A DNA stretch of 64,000 nt from Eurosta solidaginis (lineage: Eukaryota; Arthropoda; Insecta; Diptera; Tephritidae), in assembly GCF_040869045.1 (NCBI RefSeq), contig NC_090322.1, positions 185,751,477 to 185,815,476 of the forward strand, given 5' to 3'. Shown here piece by piece: positions 30,036-43,456 of the stretch. Position numbers and translations under genes: made by a program. The notes under the pieces were generated by a model. It had not been told where the DNA came from and did not search any database. It saw nothing but the letters and a program-made list of their open reading frames with translations. Numbering within the stretch: the stretch's first letter is position 1; every line of letters starts with the position of its first letter.

Positions 30036-30499
30036 AACAAAAGCAACAGAGAAACCGGTGGAAACAAGAAAATAGTCTGAGGGAGATCACTAAACACTCC
30101 CTAAATGATCAAAAGGTTGGAAGCAGTGTAGTGATTGACGATCGTACGGACGGCCGTTCGTACAACATCTAATGGCCGCAGCCTGAGCGGTAGAAGGACT
30201 TCGTAAGCGGTATATAGGCTTGTGAATTACGGACACTCCAGCATTCTAACCGAGCACGGGAGAACAGACTACTGTGCGCTGGCTTCCGCTTCTACCGTGA
30301 GGGATGAATGGAGTGGGGAATCAATATGTGACGGAAGATGGGTGAACGTTATCACGGAAGAGCGTAGTCTGGATGCGAGTCTTGGGGTGGAGTGTTTTGC
30401 CATGAGGATGCGGTAGATGATATGCTATCCGCCGTTTTAACTGTTATTGAATTTAACACCTGCTTAGATAATAACTAAGTAGCAGGGCATTGGTTTATT

Positions 30500-30745
30500 A
30501 TGGTATTGGTTTATTATAATGAAGCGTCTATCAAAGCGCTAGGCCTCCCAGGTCGAAAACAGTGCGGGACCGCTTGGTGTCTATTGCTGTAGTATATAAC
30601 TCCTTTTTGATAAAAATTATCTGGGTGCCAGGGTATAAGGACCCTCTTGGCAACTTACTGGTCTCTTGGCTTGAGCAGGCATGAGCGAATCGAAGATGTC
30701 TGTCAGCGAAGACTTTGAGATTTCGCTGGGCACTTGCTTTCTGAT
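30500..30745 (+). pseudogene. LINE RNase H fragment, decayed
   Basis: EASIKALGLP (about 30521-30550), then IIWVPGYKDPLGN-like sequence after a stop (about 30612-30655), matches the AIKAL and IWVPGH parts of LINE RNase H domains. It has frameshifts and stops. It is probably the same clade as the remnants at 20655 and 33345. Confidence 0.5.
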
Positions 30746-30749
30746 TTTG

Positions 30750-33340
30750 GGGAGGGGGCCTCGCATCAACTAAGCGAATGGTAGACTGACACTACCTCTT
30801 GCTGCGTGTTGAGGTCTTTCTTGCCATTGTTAGCTTAACTATTCAAGGCTATTGGAGTTTCAACAGGACATATAGGACATCCTCGGCTGTTTAAACTGTA
30901 TAGCGGACGACGACGTCGTTTTACGTTCAGCTCTGTAGCCTTTGTGAGGACGCGTTGGGTTTATTAAAACATTTCGAAAGCGCGGCCCCGTTTTTAAATC
31001 TTTTTCAGATCAAACTTTTTATTGGACAGTTGCGCCACAGCTTAGTTGCGGACAGGACAGGACAGTTGCGTCATGTTGAATCTTTGTAGGTCCTTCTCCA
31101 CCAGGATGTATTCTTAGCAAATCAACCATTGATCTTCATCATGGCGCTCACTTTATTATTATTAGCGCACTTTTATTCGCGCCATTTTCCACCTCAAATT
31201 GACTTGTCATTGCATGGCAAGCGCGTTGAGGCGAATGTTAAGCGGTAATGGAACGCATTTAGCTTTTGCGCCAAAAATTTGGAAATTTATCGTGACCGTC
31301 ACGCGTTTGCATGGCACGCTCTTACATACAAAAGGCAAAACATCAAAAATGGTGAAAACCATACAAAAGCGTTAGTTCTGTATTTTGTTGCATAATATTT
31401 TGTAAACACGGGTGTGTCTGATGGTTTTTGTGGTTGTAGTGGTGATGGTGGAATCGCAGTCCAAAGTTGTTTGGTATATTGGAGCGCCTTCAGCGGAGCT
31501 TACCTTATACTTATGTATGTAGATATTTCGCTAGCTTTGGCAATTTGTGCTTTACTAATGAAGCTTTTGGTAAAATGAAATTAAATGAGCAATACAAAAT
31601 TCCATTTCAAATTTTCTGTATTGACTTGCATATTTTCCTGCCTGCAGAATCACCTGCAGCTGGCGTATTTGCGTCATCACCTTTGCTGCTTTAATTCAAT
31701 TTCGCTTGCTGCAATTGATGGTAAGCCAAGCAAGCATTGTCGATAAACAATCAAATTCAATATGGTGACTATGAGAAATTTTCAATTTTCTGCAAAACAT
31801 AATATTAATTTTTGTTTGACCTGTGAGAAGGCGGAGGTGCAACAAAAAACTATCGTGAGCAGATGTCTCATTTAACTTTAAACTAAGTCCAACATTGGGT
31901 AATTTAGCTTAATTCACCTTAGTTGTATGGAAGAATCGAGGAAGTAAGCGTAGTGCTTGGAAATAGTATGATATATTGGTGAATGTAGACCGTGAGCGTA
32001 GGGTGAGGTGTGGGCGAGTGTGTGGTATTGGTATGCTATATGCGAGAATACAGAATATAAGCGTAAGTGTAGTCATTGCATTAAAGCATAATGTGGAAAC
32101 AATGTACGTGGTAAAAATCATATGAGCGAAATCAAACATTAATTCAAGGAAAGGAAAGGAAAGAAATTTAACCATTGTTATCGACAGTTACCGATTTTTT
32201 ATAAAAAAATTATAGATTTTTTATCGAAAATGCATCAATATTTTATCGAAAATGTACTGTGTTCTTTCGAAAATTTGTGGATTTAATATCGACTTCTTGA
32301 TATTATCGAGTTATCGATTAATCTTTATCAAAAATAAAAGGATTTTTTATAAAGATTTATCGATTAATTATCGAAAAGCTTTCGATTTATTTTTTAAAAG
32401 TTGTAGTTGGTTACCGAATATGTCTCCTACGTGTTATCGATACAAGGCCGCGTGCGCTGATGGATTGGATGCGGAGCTACTAAAGTACCAAGGCTTTGTA
32501 TGCTTACTTTTTTCCTGGAATTGGAAAGCTCGGAAAATCTTACATGGGGACACCATTTTGGAGCCATACCACTCCAAAATTTCAATATCTACCAAACGAT
32601 GAAATAAACGAACTTCAACAAAGAAAAAAACTTGGGTACATACGTGTCGTAAAAGCAATTTTTTTGTATGAACACTTAAATTTTGAAAATCGAATAATCG
32701 GTGAGTTGCGATTATTGGAGAAATCGAAATAAACCAACTATTCGAATAACGAATTTCGATTAATAAACGAAACAAATCTAAACTCAAATGCTCGATTAAT
32801 CGAATTATTCGATTTTTGTTTAGAGGCTTACGACAGAGGATTTAACTTTCAAATTGTCTATTTTGTGTAAATTCGATTTATTGGCATGAGTAGTTTATCG
32901 GCGAGTACTACAGAAGAAAACCCAACTCCCCTGGAAGGACTAGACAGAAAACCATTTAAATTCCCTTGGTTTACCGGTTTCACCAATTGGCGCCAGTCAG
33001 CCTAACGCAGAAGCGGCTGGCGCGAATGGTTGGCATGCCATTTAAACCGTTTAAAACGCTAAGCGCTAGAATCATTATGACTCTTAAGCTCACTATTCTC
33101 CTGGTCCACTTCAATTGTTATGTTTAACATTAATACCTACGCTCAAACTCAATTTTACTAAAATTTTCTGATATCACCTACTTCTATGAAAGTTTAATTT
33201 TTTTAGTAACTTAACCTTATTGCTTCCCTTAAAATTTAAAGCGGCACTATTTTTACATTCTTATATATGAAAAGTTTCAATTAATACCCAAAATTAGAAA
33301 AGCCTAATCCTCTGTCTGTTGTAGATAATTAAAAAAATAA
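30750..33340. other. Spacer with a CGATA/TTATCG-rich patch
   Basis: No gene or named repeat is seen. From about 32170 to 32430 the DNA is AT-rich with frequent TTATCG, ATCGAT and TCGAAAA words, and 32690-32820 is rich in ATTCGA/AATCGA. ORFs up to 117 codons at 32252-32787 overlap on both strands and look accidental. Confidence 0.4.
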
Positions 33341-33344
33341 AGTT

Positions 33345-34640
33345 TTAAGTAAAGTATATTACTGCCCACTCCGCAAGCCATTTTAGATCTGTCCGTGAAA
33401 ATCGAGATGTCGAATCTCTGAGTGATCCCCCCATCTTTCTAATCTTTTCTTGTGGGGAAGAGAACTGCGTAGTTTGTGTAGAAGACCGTTTTTGACGTAA
33501 TGCGGGAGTCGTTAATATTGAGCAGGAGGCGGCCGTGCCCATATGTACGCTTCCTCCAAAGGCCCAACTCCCGAAACCTTAGGGCTCCTTGAGATGCCGT
33601 TTCCTTGATAAAGAGATCTACCGGTAGAACATTGCATATCACGTTTAAAGCGTCCGAGGGGCACGACCTGATTGCCCCCGCGATCGCTCCGCAGGCAGAT
33701 CGTTGAACTTTCCCTAGCATGTTAATTATATATTTCACATCTACCGCCTTCCACCATACGTCAGAATTGCTCGAATAATTTCATTATACATCCATGCCAT
33801 AAGATCTGGCCTCAGACCCTACTTTTTACCTAGCATTCATTTGCAGGCATACATAGCCCCGTAGGCTCGTTTGACTCTGTGCTCTGTGTTAAACCTCCAG
33901 TTCAGCTTTGGTGTCAAAAAGACTCATAGGTATTTGGCCCTATCAGACTCAACTCCTGGCCATCAAGAGTGGGAAGGTTAAAACTTGGGATTTTCGTCCT
34001 AGTGGTGAAGAGCGCTAGTTCTGTCTTTAAGGGGTTAACGCTTAATCCGCGGTCTCCGCCCAGCTACTCAGCTTCCTCTGTGATCTCTGCATGATCCCAC
34101 TAATCACATTGGAACACAGACTAGATACCAGTAGTATACGTCATCCGCGTAGGCCACCACTTTAACGCAAAGCCAGAGCAGTAGTAGATAGACCCCGTCC
34201 TGAAGGGTCCCTAGGGGGCACATGATTAAGTCGAATGCAGACTTTAAAGATGCATTCCATCCAGGGTATCAACAGAGAGCAAATTTTTTGTAGCATCGCT
34301 ACGAAAATACCATCCGGCAGTTGTGATTTGTATGGCGAAAAACTGTTGATAGCCCATTCTATCTTTTTTTTCGTTATAAGTTTATTTATTAACCGGGGGT
34401 GGGTATTACCCCTGTATACTCCCTCTGTTGGATTTGGCTGGAGCTACAGCCTGGAAAGTGTGCTTTTGCCAGCAGTTCCACTGTTTCTGCGCAGCTCCCT
34501 GTCCATGATCCATCGTCTTTCCTCAAGAAGGATGGGCAGGATTTTTCCTTCGAGAGAATATTACCAATTATCGAATAGTCTTTGATTGGCTCGATAGAAG
34601 AGCAAAATTCTTTCCAGCATTACGTCTTTGCCTTCTGAAT
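33345..34640 (-). pseudogene. R1/I-like LINE ORF2 remnant (pre-RT, RT and post-RT segments)
   Basis: Minus-strand frames read, in order: PSFLRKDDGSWTGSCAET with VELLAKAHFPGC (about 34535-34450), the stretch before the RT; VAYADDV with the catalytic YADD at 34151-34140; GLSVNPKKTELVLF with the TRTKIPSFNLP segment (about 34035-33960); and KVQRSACGAIAGAIRSCPSD with LNVICNVLPVDLFIKETASQ (33710-33600), the typical C-terminal helix region. RT fingers and most of the palm between the first two segments are missing, and frames shift repeatedly. It ends abruptly at the left border of the 9.2-kb duplication. Confidence 0.78.
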
Positions 34641-34692
34641 ATCTTTTTTGAAGCATCTGAGACTCTCTTTATACGGTTATATATATATGAAG

Positions 34693-34890
34693 TTTTTTTT
34701 TTTCAATTAGAAAAAAGTAACAGTGGTATTTCTGCCTTAAAAAGCTTCTCGGTAAAACTTCATCTGCCTTGCAGCTGCCATTCGGAGTAGGCATAAACAA
34801 TTGTAGAAAAAAAAACTTAAAAACGAGCACGACGCAAATTGGAAGAGAAGCTCGGCCTACATCTCCTTCGAGGTAAATCGCGCCAAGTAT
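34693..34890 (+). mobile_element. SINE fragment at the start of duplication unit 1
   Basis: TTTCAATTAGAA, TGGTATTTCTGCC, GCAGCTGCCATTCGGAGTAG and GAAGAGAAGCTCGGCC match the body and tail of the SINE at 21247-21605. The tRNA-like head and part of the body are missing. Confidence 0.8.
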
Positions 34891-35331
34891 GTATTTTATT
34901 TGTATCTGCTATACATGCAAACAAATTTTGAAATGTGTATGCCGCTTATAAGCTTTCTTTGTGGAATATAATTAATAATTGTATAATTTTTCGGTTGCAT
35001 ACTTTGTCAGAATATTGCATACCTACATATACATACACATGTGTATGTGGGATAATTTATATGCCAGGCACAGTAACAACATAATTATAAAAGCAACCAG
35101 AACAATTCCTAGAGTAAGGAGAACAAAGAAATTTGAGAAACTATGGGAATTTGTCTTAAAATAACAGGTTAAAATACTTATACTAAATTTAAAACACATA
35201 GGCCCGTAATCATAATCGAAATAAAGTAGAGTTTTATTGGTTTAAACATGGTTCTAAATTAAATATCATTTTAAGTCTGTTATAGTCCACTTAAAAACAA
35301 TTTTATATCTAAAAAAGTATTTTAAATTTAA

Positions 35332-37372
35332 AACAAGTAAGGAAGGCTAAGTTCGGGTGTAACCGAACATTACATACTCAGTTGAGAACTATGGAGACAA
35401 AGTAAGGGAAAATCACTATGTAGGAAAATTAACCCAGGGTAACCCTGGAATGTGTTTGTATGACATGTGTATCAAATAGATGGTATTAAAGAGCATTTTA
35501 AGAGGGCCATGGTTCTATAGGTGGACGCCATTTAGGGATATCGCCATAAAGGTAGACCAGGGCTGACTCTAGAATTTGTTTGTACGATATGGGTATCAAA
35601 CGAAAGGTGTTAATGAGTATTTAAAAAGGGAGTGGGCCTTAGTTCTATAGGTGGACGCCTTTTCGAAATATCGCCATAAAGGTGGACCAGAGGTGACTCT
35701 AGAATGCGTTTGTACAATATGGGTATCAAACGAAAGGTGTTAATGAGTATTTTAAAAGGGAGCGGGCCTTAGTTCTATGGGTGGACGCCTTTTCGAGATA
35801 TCGCCATAAAGGTGAACCAGGGGTGACTCTAGAATGCGTTTGTACAATATGGGCATCAAACGAAAGGTGTTAATGAGTATTTTAAAAGGGAGTGGGCCTT
35901 AGTTCTACAGGTGGACGCCTTTTCGAGATATCACCATAAAGGTGGACCAGGGGTGACTCTAGAATTTGTTTGTACGATATGGGTATCAAATGAAAGGTGT
36001 TATTGAATATTTTAAAAGGGAGTGGTGGTAGTTGTATATGTGAAGGCGTTTTCGAGATATTGACCAAAATGTGGACCAGGGTGACCCAGAACATCATCTG
36101 TTTATTTATATATGTAATACCACGAAAGGTATTCCTGCCAAGATTCCAAGGGCTTTTGATCTCGCCCTGCAGAACTTTTTCATTTTATTTTACTTAATAT
36201 GGAAGGTGCCACACCCATTTTACAAATTTTTTTTCTTAAGTTATATTTTCCGTCAATAAACCAATCCAATTGCCATGTTCCATCCCTTTTTTCGTATTTG
36301 GTATAGTATTATGGCATTTTTTTTTTCATTTTTCGTAATTTTCGATATCGAAAAAGTGGGCGTGGTCATAATCGGATTTCGGTCATTTTTTATACCAATA
36401 CAAAGTGAGTTCAGATAATTACGTGAACTGAGTTTAGTAAAGATATATCCTTTTTTGCACAAGTTATCGTGCTAACGGCCGAGCGGAAGAACAGACGGCC
36501 GACTGTGTATAAAAACTGTGCGTGGCTTCAACCGATTTCGCCCTTTTTCACAGAAAACCGTTACCGTCCTAGAATCTAAGACCATACCAAATTTCACAAG
36601 GATTGGTAAATTTTTGTTCGACTTATGGCATTAAAAGTATCCTAGACAAATTAAATGAAAAAGGGCGGAGCCACACCCATTTTGAAAATTTCTTTTATTT
36701 TTGTATTTTGTCGCTCTATATACTGTAAATATATTAACTTTTTTTTTTTAATTTGACTTTAAACAATTATTTTTTTAAGTGGGCGTGGTCGTTCTCCGAT
36801 TTTGCTAATTTTTATTAAGCATACAAGCATATATATAGAAATAGCAGTAACGTTCCTGCCAAATTTCATCATGATATCTTCAACGGCTGCCAAATTACAG
36901 CTTGCAAAACTTCTAAATTACCTTCTTTTAAAAGCGGGCGGTGCCACGCCCATTGTCCCAAATTTTACAAATTTTCTATTCTGCGTCATACGTTCAACTC
37001 ACCTACCAAGTTTCATCGCTTTATCCGCCTTTGGTAATGAATTATCGCACTTTTTCGATTTTTCGAAATTTCCGATATCGAAAAAGTGGGCGTGGTTATA
37101 GTCCGATATCGTTCATTTTAAATAGCGACCTGAGATGAGTACCCAGGAATGTACATACCAAATTTCATCAAGATACCTCAAAATTTACTCAAGTTATCAT
37201 GTTAACGGACAGACGGACGGACGGACGGACATGGCTCAACCAAATTTTTTTTCGATACTGATGATTTTGATATTTGGAAGTATATATCTATCTCGATTCC
37301 TTTATACCTGCACAACCAACCGTTATCCAATCAAAGTTAATATACTCTGAGAGCTCTGCTCAACTGAGTATA
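35332..37372 (+). mobile_element. Family A element, copy A5 (unit 1)
   Basis: It starts AACAAGTAAGGAAGGCTAAG and ends CTCAACTGAGTATA. There are about five array units with a period of 130 bp (marker at 35581, 35711, 35841, 35971). The tail has a four-unit GACG run near 37207. Family members preserve the 13-bp inverted repeat ATACTCAGTTGAG near both ends. Confidence 0.82.
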
Positions 37373-37392
37373 GTGACATGAGCCCGATTTTA

Positions 37393-39986
37393 ATTTTTAT
37401 ACTCAGTTGAGCAGAGCTCACAGAGTATATTAAGTTTGATTGGATAAGGGTTGGTTGTACATATATAAAGGAATCGAGATAGATATAGACTTCCATATAT
37501 CAAAATAATCAGGATCGAAAAAAAATTTGATTGAGCCATGTCCGTCCGTCCGTCCGTCCGTCCGTCCGTTAACACGATAACTTGAGTAAATTTTGAGGTA
37601 TCTTGATGAAATTTGGTATGTAGGTTCCTGAGCACTCATCTCAGATCGCTATTTAAAATGAACGATATCGGAATATAACCACGCCCACTTTTTCGATATC
37701 GAAAATTTCGAAAAACCGAAAAAGTGCGATAATTCATTACAAAAGACCGATAAAGCGACGAAACTTGGTAGATGAGTTGAGCTTATGACCCAAAATATAA
37801 AATTAGTAAAATTTTGGACAATGGGCGTGGCACCGCCTACTTTTAAAAGAAGGTAATTTAAAACTTTTGCAAGCTGTAATTTGGCAGTCGTTGAAGATAT
37901 CATGATGAAATTTGGCAGGAACGTTACTCTTATTACTATATGTACGCCTAATAAAAATTAGCAAAATCGGAGAAGGACCACGCCCACTTTTAAAAAAAAA
38001 TTTTTTAAAAGTAAAATTTTAACATATACAGTTTACAGTATATAAGTAAATTATGTCAAGATTCAACTCCAGTAATGATATGGTGCAACAAAATACAAAA
38101 ATAAAAGAAAATTTAAAAATGGGCGTGGCTTCGCCCTTTTTCATTTAATTTGTCTAGGATACTTTTAACGCCATAAGTCGAACAAAAATTAACCAATCCT
38201 TTTGAAATTTGGTAGGGGCATAGATTTTATGGCGCTAACTGTTTTCTGTGAAAATGGGCGAAATCGGTTGATGCCACGCCCAGTTTTTATACACAGTCGT
38301 CCGTCTGTCCTTCCGCATGGCCGTTAACACGATAACTTGAGCAAAAATCGATATATCTTTACTAAACTCAGTTCACGTACTTATCTGAACTCACTTTATC
38401 TTTGTATGAAAAATGAACGAAATCCGACTATGACCACGCCCACTTTTTCCATATCGAAAATTACGAAAAATGCCATAATTCTATACCAAATACGAAAAAA
38501 GGGATGAAATATGTTAAGGTAATTGGATTGTTTTATTGACGCGAAATATAACTTTAGAAAAAACTTTATAAAATGGTTGTGACACCTACCATATTAAGTA
38601 GAAGAAAATGAAAAAGTTCTGCAGGGCGAAATAAAAAACCCTTAAAATCTTGGCAGGTATTACATATATAAATAAATTAGCGGTATCCAACAGATGATGT
38701 TCTGGGTCACCCTGGTCCACATTTTGGTCGATATCTGGAAAACGCCTTCACATATACAACTACCACCACTCCCTTTTAAAACTCTCATTAATAACTTTAA
38801 TTTGATACCCATATCGTACAAACTCATTCTAGAGTCACCCCTGGTCCACCTTTATGGCGATATTTCGAAAAGGCGAACACCTATAGAACGAAGGCCCACT
38901 CCCTCTTAAAATACTCATTAACTCCTTTCGTTTGATACCCATATTGCATAAACGAATTCTAGAGTCACCCCTGGTCCACCTTTATGGCGATATCTCGAAA
39001 AGGGGTCCACCTATAGAACTAACCCCCACGCCCTTTTAAAATAATCATTAACACCTTTCATTTGATACCCATATCATACAAACAAATTCTAAAGTCACCC
39101 CTGGTCCACCTTTATGGCGATATCTCGAAAAGGCGAACACCTATAAAACGAAGGCCCACTCCCTTTTAAAAATACTCATTAACACCTTTCATTTGATACC
39201 CATATCGTACAAACAAAGTCTAGAGTCACCCCTGGTCCACCTTTATTGCGATACCTCGAAAATGCGTCCACCTATAGAACTAAGGCCCACTCCCTCTTAA
39301 AATACTCATTAACTCCTTTCGTTTGATACCCATATTGCACAAACGAATTCTAGAGTCACCCTTGGCCCACCTTTATGGCGATATCTCGAAACGGCGTCCA
39401 CCTATAGAACTAAGGCCCACTCCCTTTTAAAATACTCATTAACACCTTTCGTTTGATGCCCATATTGTGCAAACAAATTCTAGGGTCACCCCTGGTCCAC
39501 CTTTATGGCGATATCTCGAAACGGCGTCCACCTATGGAACTAAGGATTACTCCCTTTTAAAATACTCATTAACACCTTTCATTTGATACCCATATCGTAC
39601 AAACGCATTCTAGAGTCACCCCTGGTCCATCTTTACGGCGATATCTCGAAAAGGCGTCCATCTATAGTACTTAGGTCCACGCCCTTTTAAAATACTCATT
39701 AATACCTTTCATTTGATACCCATATCGTACAAACGCATTCTAGAGTCAACCCTGATCCACCTTTATGGCTATATCCCTAAATGGCGTCCACCTATAGAAC
39801 TATGGCCCACTCCCTCATAAAATACTCTTTAATGCCTTTCATTTGATACACATGTCATACAAACACATTCCAGGGTTTCCCTCGGTTCATTTTCCTACAT
39901 GGTTATTTTCCCTTATGTTGTCACCATAGCTCTCAACTGAGTATGTAATGTTCGGTTACACCCGAACTTAACCTTCCTTACTTGTT
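37393..39986 (-). mobile_element. Family A element, copy A6 (unit 1), tail to tail with A5
   Basis: On the minus strand it runs from AACAAGTAAGGAAGGTTAAG at 39986 to CTCAACTGAGTATAAAAATT at 37393. The array has about nine units with markers every 130 bp (38811, 38941, 39071, 39201, 39331 and so on). Only about 20 bp separate it from the tail of A5. Confidence 0.82.
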
Positions 39987-40340
39987 TAAAATAGGTTTTA
40001 AGTTGGTGGTCTGCTGTCAAAAGTTTGCGAGAAATTAAACAATTTGCTATTTAAACGCAATCAACTTAAATGGAAGTGAAAAAATGCTTCCACGACAAGC
40101 AAATATACGTCAGGAGGTAATATATTATACCTAGAATGCGTATTAATATGCCTGTGACGAAAATTTCACAATCTTAAAATGTGCGATGGTTACTTGGCTC
40201 CACATATGCGAAATCTTTAATTAAGATTATTCCGCATTCAAAGATATTTGTGAGTTTTGATATTTTAGTATCTTTTAAGGAAAAAGTAGCATCCTATACT
40301 GAACTTAGCATTAAATTTAGAAATAAATATTCAATGGAAG

Positions 40341-40602
40341 ATATTCCCCCCTATTGCGAGTGTCGATCGGAATAGAATCGACAATTTGTTGATTCCATTT
40401 TTTGCATTTAATATTATTACTACACAATTTAATCGCCAAATCTTTGAACCATTATAAACAGTTATTTTATACAAGACAGTTTTTGCTATTTTTTCTACTT
40501 CTCGATCTATATAACATAACTTGTATACATTATAAAGATAATCGGTTACCGCTCAGTGGTAGATTATCTACTGCAACCGACACTCGCAATAGGGGGGAGT
40601 AT
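40341..40602. repeat. 25-bp inverted repeats, candidate MITE (unit 1)
   Basis: CCCCCCTATTGCGAGTGTCG (40346-40365) recurs exactly inverted at 40578-40597. The match extends to 25 bp with one mismatch at the outer end. Just inside the right repeat lies GGTTACCGCTCAGTGGTAG, which resembles a tRNA D-arm/A box and can pair with ATCTACTGCAACC. No clear target duplication is seen. Confidence 0.6.
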
Positions 40603-42984
40603 TAACCACAGGCGTCGATTTTTAATACATGTCAAAAAATTTCGGGAGAGGTGTCAAATGACGCGTTTTAATTTCGGAAGCAATAATCCGAAGGCGGCAA
40701 AGTAATACTTGTACTCTGTCAAGATATTTTTACAAAAAAAAAAGTTTAAGACTTTCATGTGGTTGATGTAATTTTGGTGATATTGTTGTACAAAAAAACG
40801 AATTAACTAAAAAGGCATTTTGCGCTGATACAATTTTCACAAGTTTCGCAGCTGTTTGAGGGTAATTATTCGGTTTTTTGTGAATATCTATTAATAAAAG
40901 AACAATTTCTTATTTCCGACTTCTAATTATTGAATTACATTACAGACTTCTTCAATTCAATTCTGCTGTCTTTTACTTTTGTGTCTTCTGCTCCCCTTTA
41001 CATTTGCCCTTTTTCTAATGTAAAAGGGGCATACACTTTGCAGGTCCATGTACAATGACTCAAAATTCTAGATCACTTCTTTCCTATGGAAAACTACTAT
41101 TCTAAACTCCCTTTATTTATGCTGACTTTGTTAAGACAAACCTAAATTTGATTTAACCTTATTATCATTGAATGTCCTGCATACTTATTAGTACCGAGGT
41201 CAGAGATATCCCTATTCGGTTTCGGGTATATCAAATTAAACGGCTTTAACGGTTGGGGCCCCCTAACATTTAAGGTTGGCATAATTTTGGCCGTCACTTC
41301 TGTCTTAATAAAAACAACTTTTCTTTACAACATTCTTACAAACTATATAAACTATTCACCACGAATACGAGTGTATGAGTGGATAGCCTTGTTGCTTCCT
41401 TTGTTTAAGGAGCCCAAATCCGCTTTAACTACTTATTCTTTTATGTTGAGAGATTTAAATAATTCTTTTAAGAACGAAATTAAGTAAATTTTCTTTAAAT
41501 AAATATGTTCATGTTCAATTAATAGATCGTGCGCTCAATTTTAAATTGACTGCTGATATAAAACAGTGAATTTTTACAAAACGTTGGCTAATAACTTTTA
41601 AATAGAATTGATTGATAATTATCCGCCACCGGATTATGATTAAAACGCGTTTTCAGCTATTCCTTTTACAATTTTTGTGGTGTCTTAAGAATTTTTGTCA
41701 AGTAAAAAATTATCATTTTTTATTCGTGGAGTCAAGTAGCCACGGTTGTAAGGAACAGGGTGAACTTTTAAAACTTCTAAAAAATTTCTTCATAGCGCCA
41801 ATCAATACCTTTTTTTCATGCGGGTACCCTGTCCATGCTTATTTTAGCTGAAAACTGTGTTTAATATGTTTATGCCAGGCCAAAATTTTAAATCCCATTT
41901 TTAATTTAGGCAAGATTTTAATTAAAGTGTATTTTAGTCAGCGACTATGATTACGGGCCATAGTTTCTTTGATCGTGGGACTTTGTTCGGCATATAGTAT
42001 AGAAATCCGTACCATTTTGGGATTAATTGTAACTACAGCAGCGAACAGAAAAAAACAGTGACACTTTTTGCCAACTTTCGTCAATAAAACTCTTCTTTTT
42101 TTATTTTAGATAAATAAGGAAAAAACTATGAATCATGTAAACCCAAACTAAAACAATGCAAACGAAAAATTTTATAATTGGAGAAATCTTTAAGAAAATT
42201 TTGAATTTTTATTAACTTAACTTTTATTACTTCATTTTTTGGGGTATGTACTTTTTTAGCCCAATCTATTTTAGCCTAGCAAAGTACATCTACTAATAGG
42301 TCTCTAAAAATTCGTGTTGATTTTTGATAATTTTTTTTTTCCGAATGCGCTATTCGTATGGAAGCCAAAATAAATCAGTCTTCCGAAAAAAAATTTGCCA
42401 AAAATCAATGCGATTTTTCAGAGACTTATAACTTATACTTTGTTAGACTTAAATTGATTGGGCTACATATCCACATATTCTAAAAAAATCAGTGAAATTT
42501 AAGTTGTTTGGATAAAGTTTTTATTTTGAATTGCATAGTTTCAGTTGAAAAATTTATGCGCTTTTTTTGGTGAATTATCGAAGATAAGAAGAGAGAAATT
42601 GGATTGATGGAATTTAATAAAAATTGCGAGTACTGAATTCTTCTACTACACTGATTTCCAAGCTTTTTGAATATGCGACCCAAAAAATTGTTCCCAAAAA
42701 TTTGGCGCCCCGTCATAATTGATGATGACTCCTTGCTAAAAATCAGTAAAACTGGGATCACATCACAGGCCGTTGTATAGGAATAATGTGCTTGATTTCC
42801 ATACAGAAAGTGCCTCGATCATACCCTGGGCAAGTTTTTCGCGTACAAGTTTTGAGATCATATCGACTATATACGGCCGTAGGTATTGTCGTCATAAGAG
42901 ATAACGAAAACAGTGCAGTATTTTAATGATAATAAACCCAACGCATTATCCCTCAAAATTCGTTGCGTGCCTATATACTTAATC

Positions 42985-43110
42985 CACTCCAAACGAAATC
43001 TCTAAGGCAGGTGAATTTTTTCTGTTTAGTTTTTCTCGGCAGAAATACACTCCACATTTTTTCGAAACCACTTCCAAGGGGCGACTCTGTGCCGACCGAC
43101 TTTTTGTAAA
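42985..43110 (-). mobile_element. Diverged SINE fragment (unit 1)
   Basis: The minus strand gives GAGTCGCCCCTTGGAAGTGG, GGAGTGTATTTCTGCCGAG and CACCTGCCTTAGAGATTTCG, matching the middle of the SINE body at 21247-21605 with many substitutions. Confidence 0.55.
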
Positions 43111-43456
43111 CGATTTTGATGCTACTTTTGACTAGACTCGCACCTGGAGCCTTCGCTATAGTGGGCAAGCTCCCTACCTTATCATGGCATTGTAATATTT
43201 ATTTTACTTTTTTTAAAACGTTGGAACTTTTGAGAAAAACGACAGAAGGATGTCGTTCAACCTGAGGAATTATTTTTAATAATTTTCCCTTGCAGTGTGG
43301 AAAGCGCTATAGTGAACGCTTCTACAAGTTTTTACTAAATTTTTAATATTTTATTTGTGCGCAGCGAACTTTTTCACAAACGGTGACTATACGGACATAT
43401 GCAACCGCGTTATTCTTATCAACCGTAGTACGTTATTTTGTCTGATTTTTAATTAA

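Larger units (their letters stand above)
39990..43456. other. Unrecognised AT-rich core of duplication unit 1
   Basis: ORFs of 64-90 codons here have no motif. The notable structures are the 25-bp inverted repeat at 40341-40602 and a minus-strand SINE fragment near 42985-43110. The same sequence occurs at 49180-52646. Confidence 0.45.

Noticed and set aside
30120..30170. Palindrome GTACGGACGGCCGTTCGTAC considered as a recombination or operator site
   Set aside because: Short and imperfect, occurs once, with no linked gene.
32252..32787. Overlapping ORFs of 116 and 117 codons on opposite strands
   Set aside because: AT-rich, no motif, both strands open; accidental frames.
34979..35164. ORF of 61 codons identical in both duplication units (also at 44200)
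   Set aside because: The identity is explained by the 9.2-kb duplication; no motif or independent conservation.
37135..37639. Peptides with GRTDGRTDG repeats in many family A copies
   Set aside because: They translate the GACG microsatellite and flanks of a non-coding element.
40540..40600. tRNA gene candidate with GCTCAGTGGTAG
   Set aside because: Only the D-arm resembles a tRNA; there is no anticodon arm, T-loop or acceptor stem at the right spacing.
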